The notes beneath the pieces are model-generated. The model saw only the letters and a program-made list of their open reading frames with translations. It was not told the origin of the DNA and did no database searches. A stretch of DNA of 64,000 bases from Panulirus ornatus (lineage: Eukaryota > Arthropoda > Malacostraca > Decapoda > Palinuridae): contig NC_092270.1 of NCBI RefSeq assembly GCF_036320965.1, positions 18,110,940 through 18,174,939 on the forward strand, in the 5' to 3' direction. Positions 10,410 to 19,300 of the stretch are shown here, piece after piece; within the stretch, counting starts at the first letter, position 1, and each line of letters begins with the position of its first letter. The translations under genes and the position numbers were made by a program.

Positions 10410-11260
10410 TGATTGCTGTATGTCCACACCTTTGGTGCAAGTTGTGCATGGTATTGATAAGTCTCTATCCACTACCTTGTATATGTAGTGTGTTATGGTG
10501 GCAGCTGTGTTTCTGTCACTTGGTGTGAGTGGTGCTTATTAGTGACATGTGTTTATCTCATTGTGTGATTAGTGTGCATTAGTGACAGGCCTGTGTCCAC
10601 CAGCTAGTATGAATAGTGTTCTAGGGACAGGTGTGTGTCCAGCACCTAGTGAGAGTAGTATGTTGGTGAAAGGCATGTCTACCACCTAATATGAGTAGTG
10701 TATTAGTGACAGGTGTGTGTCCACCACCTTGTGTAAGTAATGTGAGTCTGACAGGTGTGTGTCCACCACCTGGTGTGATTAGTATTAGTGACAGGTGCAT
10801 GTGCACCACCTGGTTTTAGTGGTTTGTATTAGTGACAGGTGTGTGTCCACCTGTGAATGTGAATAGTGTGTATTAGTGAGAGATGTCTCTTCACCACATG
10901 GTGTGAGTAGTGTGTCAGTGACATGTGTATCTTCACCACCTGGTGTGAGAAGTGTGTATAGTGACAGGGGTGTGTCCACCCCTTGATGTGAATAGTGTGT
11001 ATTAGTGACAGGTGTGTGCACCACCTAATGTGAGTAGTGTGTGTCAGTAACAGGCATGTGTCCACCACCTGGTGTGAGAATTGTGTTATTGACAGGTTTG
11101 TCTGTTGGCTGGTGCAAGTAATGTTTATTTGTGACTTGAACCCTTATTCCTCTGTCAGTGAATTTTGTATTTTAGTGAAAGGTTTTGGTCAACCAATATG
11201 AGTGTGTAGAACCTGTTGATGACAGATGTGTGTCGGTTTGACTGAGTGAGCAGGGTTCAG
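10410..11260. repeat. Diverged minisatellite, unit ~46-49 bp
   Basis: About 16 units built around GTGACAGGTGTGTGTCCACC, then ACCTGGTGTGAGTAGTGTG, then TATTA. The centre (10560-11090) is best preserved and both edges decay. Open frames on the minus strand (repeats of the LLTPGG/THVTDT type) are by-products of the repeat. Confidence 0.85.
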
Positions 11261-13050
11261 TAGTGTTATGTCCACCATATGAGTCAATAGCTGTTACTGA
11301 CTTCACCGGCATTTTCTTAGCCATTGCTTTTCCATATGTTGTGCTGATGTCTTGTTTAGTGCTTTTTATTATTTTTTGTGTACCTCAGCATGATTAGATT
11401 CTTCAAATTATAAACTTTGTCTTCAGGCAAGGCTACTTGTTGTATTTTTCAGTTTTCATATTAGATTTTCAGTTTTTTCATCTCTTGCTATAACACATCA
11501 TGGACTTATAAGTGATTTTAGAGGTGGTGTGACTTAACTGGCTAACCAGAATTCACATGTGGACATACATACTTTTATTGGTAAATAACTTGAATGGCTG
11601 TAAGAGCTTTTAAACTTGTATTTTCATAGCATGAATATAAATGTAAAATTTGACATCTGTAGTGTGCTAAAAACACAAATCTTGGTTTTGCTTGAAACCA
11701 GCTCAGCCAAATATTTCCGTAGCCATACTTAAGCATGTGTAACATCAATGTTACATCTGTTGTTGCCATTCACAGCACTTTCATATAGATGTGCTGCACT
11801 ATCAAGGACCTAGTTCCCTTGCCACAGACAACCCAAGGCCCCTTATCCAGCAGGTCCTGAGATGTCTGGATTTTGTTACAGCTCAAAAGACTATAGACCC
11901 AAGGTGCTTCATTTCCTCGTTCAGAACCTTAAGAGCAGGTCTGCCATCTCCTTAGACTCAGCACAAAACACTGCAGCGGTAACACTTCATTGACTGACTG
12001 AAAATATATTTAAAGGATTTAAAGAGAAGTGATGCAGTAAGGATTTAGGCATGGCTCATCTTAGAGGTTTCTGGCAAGAAATTTTATATTCCCCCACAGC
12101 TCTCATAGCTGAGTATTCATTTGCTCAGCATAAGGTAGATGTAAGGTCAATAATTATCTTTAATTGATCCCACAGAATTGTAGGATTCCTAAGATGCACA
12201 AATTAAATGTCTTTTTGTGATAAAAGAATTTATGGCAAGCAGCCTATGGTGAAATGCATGACAGCCCATTACAAGGACACTTGTAATTGTTTTGTCAGTC
12301 TTTGATTTTTTGTGAAAATCCAGAGTGCCTATAATGCTGTGTCAAAAGTTAGAATCCTTATGTCGTTCAATCATTGTCTGGAGAAGGACTTTCCCAGAAC
12401 GCTAAGCAGTACTCTACTGTGGGAGTTACTGCAGTTTTGTCATTCTCCTTCAGCTATCCAGGTTGGAATTATGTGGCCCTTTTTCCAGTAACGAGAAATG
12501 TTACCCATGCATAGAGTTGCAGGCACCACCACATCCAGCATCACTGGTAATCTTCAGCAGCACTCCAAGCATACCTTTATTTACTGTAGGATCAGCTAGG
12601 AAGTCCTCCTCACAAGCAAGTATTCATTAAGTTGAAGGATATGCTACATCCATTTGCTCAGATGATAAAACCACTGAAACCTGTACTCACTGAATTGTTG
12701 TATAAGACACCCATCAGGTTAATTAGGATTAACCTGAGCTTTTGAATGAGAGTAGCTGGTATTAATTCTTAGCAAATTGACCTTCCATATCTTCAGAAAA
12801 TCTTTTCAAACACTGCTTTCCTGTGAGTCATAACCAAATGGGACACCTCATTATTCATAGAACTAGTGTATTTCCAATTCCAGTATTCTTTAGGGATAGA
12901 AACTGTTGTAATGATTTGGTAATAATTTTCTAAGGCAAGCAAAAGTATTCATCTCTCATTGGAACTACTGTAGCCACAGATGGAAACTTGACTCTGATTT
13001 ATATATTTGAAACATGAACTTGAAAGTGAAGACTAAAAGGTGAGAGTTCA
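11261..13050. other. Unique sequence, no gene recognised
   Basis: I looked for exons and repeats on both strands. Some GC-richer patches (11800-11960 and 12420-12560) read like very old repeat or exon remains, but I cannot name a family. Confidence 0.35.
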
Positions 13051-13055
13051 AGCAT

Positions 13056-13093
13056 CCATTGCATACTGGACTTAATAGTCCAGTATGCAATGG
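13056..13093. repeat. Perfect inverted repeat (17-bp arms, 4-base loop)
   Basis: CCATTGCATACTGGACT, loop TAAT, then its exact reverse complement. Pairing continues outside with CATCC (13053) and GGATG (to about 13103) across a small TTCAT bulge. It is not part of a recognised element. Confidence 0.85.
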
Positions 13094-13570
13094 TTCATGG
13101 ATGAAGTTTCAACTTGACAGCACAAGGATGATATGATTTATTTTATACATCATGTAGATGTAAAGATATTGAGTCCTCCCTATGACTTCATTATGATTAT
13201 TTTGGTGAATTATGATCTGTGTTGGAACTTCTATTGGTTATGCTTGATTGATACATATTTCTACTGTATTATATATAAGTCCATAATAGTAATTGAATTT
13301 CCGTTTCTGTTCCTTTGCCACAAAAGCTGCATGCATTTACAGTAGCATTTGATCCAGCCTTTCTAAACAAGAATTGAGTTAATGATAGTGAAAGATAGGA
13401 TAAGAAAGAAAAATTCAGAGATTTTTTGTCATCTTACCGTTGGTTTCATAAAGAAAGTTAAATACAGAAAGAAATTTGAGTGGGCAACAAGTTTGTATGT
13501 TTACCACTGTACTTGTAATTGATTTAGAGCTTCATAGATCAGTGGTACACAATTTTTGGCAGTGTCTTTA
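13094..13570. other. Unique AT-rich sequence
   Basis: No recognisable gene. The open frame at 13133-13345 is hydrophobic but resembles nothing I know. Confidence 0.35.
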
Positions 13571-13711
13571 TCCTTGTTCAGATTTAGGATCCAGTCTTCT
13601 GTGTGATTATCCCTATTCATATTTAGGATCTTGCATTCTGTGTAATTATCCTTACTCTGATTTAGGAGCTTGTGTTTTGTGTAATTATCCATATTCTGAT
13701 TTATGTATTTT
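13571..13711. repeat. 39-bp minisatellite, ~3.6 units
   Basis: Units start at 13571, 13610, 13649 and 13688, each beginning TCCxTxxTCxGATTTAGGA and ending TGTGTAATTA. Because 39 is a multiple of 3, one frame gives a repeated LCNYPYSDLG peptide. This looks incidental. Confidence 0.8.
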
Positions 13712-13747
13712 TTTTTCTTGATTGCTGCTACCATTACTGAAATAACC

Positions 13748-14856
13748 CAAGGAAGAAATGAAGAAAGGCTGCATTTCCTGCCTATCCAAAACCATGCCCC
13801 ATAGACCTTTCCCAGCCACTTGACATACCCTGGTTCAGTTCACTGATAGCATGTAGACCCCTGTATACCACATCATCCCAGTTCCAGTTCATTCTATACT
13901 TAATCTTTTTCACTCCCTCCTTCCATCTCCAGTTTGGTTTTCCCCTTCTCCCTGTTCCTTCCACTTGACTTGTATATCCTCTTTGCTAACCTTTCCTCTC
14001 TGATCCTGTGCATATGTCCAAACCATTTCAGCTCACCCTCTTCAGCTGTCTCAACTACACACTTCTTATTTCCTTACCTCTCTCTTACCCTTTTATGATT
14101 TACTTTATCAAACCACACTACTTGACTTACTGTTCTCAAACATTTCATTTCAACATATCCACCCTCCTCTGCACATCCTTATCTATAGCCCATACCTCAC
14201 ATCCACATAATAGTGTTGGAACTACTATACCTTCAAACATACTCATTTTTGCCTTCCCAGATAATGATCTCTTTCCACCCATTCTTCAGTACTTCCAGAA
14301 CCTTTTCCCCATCACCCTCCCTGTGATTCACTTCCGTGGTTCCATTCATTGTCATGTCCACTTTCCATTCAAACTCACATCACAACTAACCTGTCCTCCT
14401 TCATTTCTACCAAACTCGGATGTCAACTACAGTTTTGTACTCAAATCTGTCACCAGTGCTGTGTCATCAGCAGACAACAGGGGAATCACTTCCCAGGCCA
14501 CCTCACCTCCTACCTGCTGCTTACTCACCCCTCTCTCCACCTTCCACACCACAACATTCATAAACTCATTAAACAGCCATGGAATCATCACACACCCCTG
14601 CTGCAGGCCCTTCTTCACCTAGAACCATCCACTCTCCTGTCTGTCTAGTTTCACAAATGCTTTACACTCTCGATAGAAACTTCTCACTGCTTCTGGTAAC
14701 ATTCCTCCTACACCGTATATTTTAAGACCTTCTTCAAGGCATCTCTGTCAGCCATATCATATGCTTTCTACAGATCCATAGATGCCACATACAAAACAAT
14801 CTGTTTCTCTAAGTGTTTCTCACACTTATTCTTTAAAGCAAACACTTGGCTCATTA
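13748..14856 (-). mobile_element. RT-A, old diverged copy A05
   Basis: Minus-strand copy of the older lineage. Recognisable pieces are GKPNWRWKEGVKKI (near 13900), GLQQGCVMIPWLFNEFMN (near 14600) and SADDTALVTDL at the palm active site (near 14460; FADD altered to SADD). Many frameshifts are present. It is truncated near 14856 at the region encoding ALKNKCEKHLE. Confidence 0.8.
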
Positions 14857-14889
14857 TTATTTTGTTTTTGTTTTATTATTGTTTATATA

Positions 14890-15000
14890 TAGTTGCTTCT
14901 GCCACAGCAGAGTATCTTCAGCAACAGATGAAATACTTTATGGTCTCATTTGACTCATCCTTTCCCTAGTTTTCATGTATTATGCACTGAATCCATAATT
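14890..15000 (-). mobile_element. RT-A 3'-UTR remnant A06
   Basis: Very degenerate: ACAGATGAAATAC, then TTTTCATGTATTATGCACTGAATCC, resembling the family's 3' UTR on the minus strand. Confidence 0.35.
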
Positions 15001-15034
15001 GTTAAGAATTATTACTATTTGTATTTTTATACAG

Positions 15035-15200
15035 CCCTCAGGACCCTTTTTGTAGGGGTTCCTGCAGTTTCAAGGTTGTGCTACAATCTGTAAAAGGAAA
15101 GGATGGATTCCTTTGGAGTGAGAAGTTCTTTTGAGAAGATTGCACTCAAATGGTACAAACCCACCGAAGGTTACTCTTCACTCGTGGCCCAACCACAAGG
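15035..15200 (+). repeat. Dispersed repeat, copy 1 (beside an ATT array)
   Basis: The block from GGGGTTCCTGCAGTTTCAAGG to GGAGTGAGAAGTTC matches the block at 19080-19210 in the same orientation. The family is unknown to me. Confidence 0.5.
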
Positions 15201-15214
15201 AAGTGGAGTCTGTT

Positions 15215-15313
15215 AATATATTATCATTATTATTATTATTATTAGTAGTAGTAGTAGTATTATTTTTATTATTTTTATCATTATTATTTTTATTTCGATG
15301 ATGATGATGATGG
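15215..15313. repeat. (ATT)n/(AGT)n/(GAT)n microsatellite
   Basis: Trinucleotide array that shifts from ATT to AGT, back to ATT and finally to GAT. Confidence 0.9.
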
Positions 15314-15356
15314 TGCTTCTGATGAAATGTAAATGACAAGGTGAATGTATTGGAAA

Positions 15357-15750
15357 TGTGTGAGGACAATATGTCTTGTAAGGAGTGTTGATCTAATATG
15401 AAATGATAAGGTAAGAGAGAGTTGTGGTAGTAAGAGGATTATGTGCAAGAAAGCTGAAGAGGATGTGCTGAAATAGTTTAGATACAAAGAGAGTATGAGT
15501 GAGGAAAGGGTGACTGAGGGTATATATGCATGTCAGAAGTGGAATAAGTAAGGAAAAGGGGCAGACCAAGGAGGTGGTGGAAGGATGGACTTTAAAGAGA
15601 TTTTGAAGCCTCGGAGCCTGAACATGCAGGAAGGTGTGAGATGTGCAAGGGATAGAACAAATTGGAGCAATGTAGTTGACAGATTTCAATATGCTGTCTT
15701 TGAACTGAACCATGTCATACTGTGTGTGTGTGTGTGTGTTTATGTGTGTG

Positions 15751-15825
<75 letters not shown>

Positions 15826-15925
15826 GACCTCTAGTTATGGTGCATTATTCATAACAGGTAGGGAGTGTATGTGAGCAAATGAGGCCATTTCTTCTTCTGT
15901 TCCTGATGCTCCCTCGCTAATACAT
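15357..15925 (+). mobile_element. RT-A, old copy A07 with an internal microsatellite
   Basis: Plus-strand 3' part. The C-terminal coding region includes a segment resembling GRPNWRWKDGVKKIL (about 15555-15600) and NMQEGVRCARDRTNWSNVV (near 15630). The 3' UTR is split by a (TG)n(GA)n array at 15719-15822 and resumes at 15825 (GTGCATTATTCATAACAGG) to the old-type tail CTCCCTCGCTAA at about 15925. Confidence 0.8.
15719..15822. repeat. (TG)n(GA)n microsatellite inside A07
   Basis: TG repeats followed by about 35 GA repeats. Confidence 0.95.
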
Positions 15926-15934
15926 GTATGTATC

Positions 15935-16405
15935 AACTCAGTAGATTCAGAACAGATATATGTATCAACCCAGTTGAATCATAAATACATATTAACTTTT
16001 GAATATGGTACCTGCAACAATCAAGATGATTTATACCAGGTATATACATCACCCTAGATGATTCAGACCTGGTACATATAATATTCAAAGTGTTTAATAC
16101 CTATTACCAGCATTAACTTTGATGATTCAGATCTTGTATATGCATCAGCTCAGGTCATTGAGACCTGGTGTTCAAATCAGTGTAGATGATTCATACTTGT
16201 TACATTCAATAACTCAAATGATTCACAGCTAGTATTTGCATCACCCCTGTGATTCAGCCCTTGTAGATACATCATCCCATATGATTCAGATTTGGTGAAT
16301 ATATCCTCTTAAAATCCAGACGTGGTATGTGCATGTGATTCTGGATGATTCTGGTATGTGTATTAATCTACATGATCTAGACTTAGTGCATTTGTCAGTC
16401 TAAAT
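15935..16405. repeat. Diverged minisatellite, segment 1
   Basis: Irregular units of about 35-45 bp based on GATGATTCAGACxTGGTAxAT, then xxCATCAxCTCA. The array continues at 17162-17257 and about 17589-17800 after two insertions. Confidence 0.7.
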
Positions 16406-16418
16406 GATGTGGAGCTAT

Positions 16419-17148
16419 ATTCATTATTTATTATACTTTGTTGCTGTCTCCCGTGTTAGCGAGGTAATGCAAGGAAACAGACGAAAAAATGGCTCAACCC
16501 ACCCACATACACAGTTATATACATACACATCCACACACACACATATATACATACCTATACATTTCAACGTATACATATATATACATACGCAGACATATAC
16601 ATATATACACATGTAAATAAATCATACTTGCTGCCTTTATTCATTCCCGTCACCACCCTGCCGCACATGAAATGACACCCCCTCCCCCCGCACACGTGCG
16701 AGGTAGCACTAGGAAAAGACAACAAAGGCCACATTCGTTCACACTCAGTCTCTAGCTGTCATGTATAATGCACTGAAACCACAGCTCCCTTTCCACATCC
16801 AGGCCCCCTCTAAACTTTCCATGGTTTACCCCAGATGTTTCATATACCCTGGTTCAATCCATTGACAGCACATCGACCCTGGTATACCACATTGTTCCAA
16901 TTCACTCTATTCCTTGCACGCCTTTCACCCTCCTGCATGTTCAGGCCCCGATTGCTCAAAATCTTTTAACTCCATCCTTCCACCTCCAATTTGGTGTCCC
17001 ACTTCTCCTCGTTCCCTCCACCTCTGACTCTTATATCTTCTTTGTTGATCTTTCCTCACTCATTCTCTCCATGTAACCAAAGCATTTCAATACACCCTCT
17101 TCTGCTCTCTCAGCCACACTCTTTTTATTACCCCTTCATTACTTACTC
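16419..17148 (-). mobile_element. RT-A copy A08 with a target-site duplication
   Basis: Minus-strand 3' fragment with a complete, long-form 3' UTR. It is flanked by GATGTGGAGCTAT at 16406-16418 and again at 17149-17161. The tail (minus strand) is GACAGCAACAAAGTATAATAAATAATGAATAT, split here only by reading direction. The 5' truncation is at the codons for the DRVS(K)N segment (TACTTACTC). It is inserted in a minisatellite, which marks both borders clearly. Confidence 0.92.
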
Positions 17149-17161
17149 GATGTGGAGCTAT

Positions 17162-17257
17162 TATGTATATTACTCAAGATGATTCAGAATTAATACGTGT
17201 CAGTCTACATCATCTATATTTGATATGTATATCAGTCAAACCTATCGTATGTAAGAA
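17162..17257. repeat. Diverged minisatellite, segment 2
   Basis: CAAGATGATTCAGAATTAATACG and following units, the same array as 15935-16405. Confidence 0.6.
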
Positions 17258-17265
17258 GTCTAGAT

Positions 17266-17588
17266 CATGGGTCCCCAAACTTTCCATTTGAGAATTACAT
17301 ATAAAAATCCTAAGTAGGATGAATTTGGCATACAGGCCATAATTTCAGATCCCCAGTCCATTTGTAGTTAACAAAATATTCTGCTCCCCTGCCAACAGGA
17401 AAGGCATTATTCAGATTTAACTGGGAAAGAAATGAACAACTAACCTTTTTCCTAATCATGCTATTTGCCTCTAAGTGTGACATTTATTTTTGGTAATGGC
17501 ATCAGTTTTATCTAGCCACACCTGTGAGCTGCATGAAAGTCTTTGGTGGGTTGGATCTGTCCCATGGACCAAAGTTTAGGGACCCCTG
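17266..17588. mobile_element. hAT-type MITE (323 bp)
   Basis: Terminal inverted repeats CATGGGTCCCCAAACTTT (left) and CAGGGGTCCCTAAACTTT (right, complement) agree at 16 of 18 positions. Flanking 8-bp duplications GTCTAGAT (17258-17265) and GTATAGAG (17589-17596) share 6 of 8 bases, and both fit the hAT nTnTAGAn pattern. There is no transposase, so the element is non-autonomous. Confidence 0.8.
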
Positions 17589-17800
17589 GTATAGAGGAAC
17601 CAGGCTTGGTATGTATAAATTTTTTGATTTGAAAATTATTACATATATCAGTCAAGTTAGTGTTGAAATGATACTTTCATTCATCTGAAGAATTTAGACT
17701 CGCTATATTCTCCCTTCCAGCAGACTGAGACGTACTGTAGTACACATATCTGCTTTAGACATGACATGCAAACCATTGTAGATGATTGAAACCTTTTACA
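17589..17800. repeat. Diverged minisatellite, segment 3
   Basis: Further weak units (CTTGGTATGTATA, CATATATCAGTCAAG, CATTGTAGATGATTGAAACC) that fade out by about 17800. Confidence 0.45.
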
Positions 17801-18055
17801 TTAGAAATTATAATAAATGAAGAATGGTGTATTGAATTCAGGCAGCCATTCGACTGAAAATATACAATTGAGGAATTACATATTTGTGGTCATGAATAGT
17901 TATTAGTTGATTAATCACAAGAGAGCTTAAGATCAGGGTGGGGCTGTATACTTCTATGCTTTAGATTAGCACAAGAGAGAAGTCTGTCAGCATGATACAG
18001 GAAGTTTGAAGTAAATTTGATGGTTTATACATTATACATTTAGTGATGATTCCTT

Positions 18056-18219
18056 GAACATTACATGATATAAAGTTACATATTGACAGTATTGCAGTAG
18101 TATTGTGTTGATATGCATTATGTATGCAATGGTGAACATTAATTGATGTAAAGTTACACATTTGTTGGACTGCAGTAATACTGTGTTGGCATGTATTTAT
18201 GGTGAACATTAATTTCCAT
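18056..18219. repeat. ~75-bp tandem repeat, 2.2 units
   Basis: Units begin with GAACATTA at 18056, 18133 and 18203. They share ATxTAAAGTTACA, then CTGCAGTAxTACTGTGTTGxxATG. Confidence 0.75.
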
Positions 18220-19000
18220 CAGAGTAATATAGAAGAAAACATATGAACATAATGGGAAAAGTGAGCTGTTTGCTTGCTTAACTTCACACTTGTTCATGGA
18301 TTCTTTATGATAGTTGCAGTTGTAGGTATGTGACAATTCTTGCATTTGAATGAGCACTGGTTGGTACAGTGTGATTGTAGTGAGTTATGGTGGCGGACAT
18401 TGGTCATTGGTGGTTAGTCTTGGTGGTGTGGTGCTGGTGTAGTATCTGTCATTGCAAGGTGCTTACACCAACCTGTCTCCTCTTTGATCCTCAAGGAAAT
18501 TGTTAACGAGTTATTGGGTCACAGTTTCATCAGTCAGAGTCCTGAAGAATATGTCGGTGTCATGTTGTTTACACTGAGATGCCTGCAACTCCAATATAGG
18601 CCTCTCAAGAGATTCTCATTGAATTACTAGTTTGCTGGTAAAGGTTTCTAATGCCCTTGTATCTTTCACAGTCATATATAATGAGGGTAGACACTCATGT
18701 GTGAAGATGGTAGGTCCACTTGGGTGTAGTCCAATTATCAAGCTCAGGTGGTTGGCGGGAGAGAAAGTTTTGGTTAACATGTTGAGCTGTAAGTAGCTCA
18801 GGAGCACCATTGACACATCTTACCCCATCAAGGGTTGGACAAGATTTCAGTTAGAATTATCTGGACCTGATACATGTATTTAAAGATGACACTTTCCCTG
18901 TATGTACATCTTCTCTGATGATTCAGGCCAGCTAACAGCACCTTTAGGTGCTTAATACAGAGTTTAGTGCAATTTTGATGTATCATCTTTCACTTGATGC
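18220..19000. other. Unique sequence
   Basis: No feature recognised. A possible outlying unit of the 15.9-kb minisatellite (GATGATTCAGGCCAGC) occurs near 18915. Confidence 0.35.

Positions 19001-19060
<60 letters not shown>
19001..19060. repeat. (TTA)20 microsatellite
   Basis: Uninterrupted TTA/ATT repeats. The poly-leucine stretch in the frame at 18948-19322 is due to it. Confidence 0.95.
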
Positions 19061-19079
19061 TCTCTATAGAATCTCTTCC

Positions 19080-19300
19080 ATGGGCATCTGCATCTTCATG
19101 GTTGCTTTCTATGCAGGAATAGGAGAATTTATGGACTCCTGTGGAGCAAGAAGTTCCTTGATGACTCTGTACTTCTTTTCATCCACTAACTATGTTACGC
19201 CCATGACAAAGGTGACTTCTTGCCCACAGGATAACCAGATGCAGGCAGAGTCCAGTAACACCCAGTGTTTGATGAAAGTTAGTAATAATTTCATACTGTG
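19080..19300 (+). repeat. Dispersed repeat, copy 2 (beside a TTA array)
   Basis: The block from GGGCATCTGCATCTTCATGG to GTGGAGCAAGAAGTTCC matches copy 1 at 15035-15200. It extends further right here (ACAAAGGTGACTTCTTGCC). Confidence 0.5.

Noticed and set aside
10621..11068. Repeated THVTDTLLTPGG-like frames on the minus strand
   Set aside because: By-products of the 46-49-bp minisatellite; no start context or homology.
10410..11260. CRISPR-like array
   Set aside because: The 'spacers' are diverged parts of the same unit; the genome is eukaryotic and there are no cas genes.
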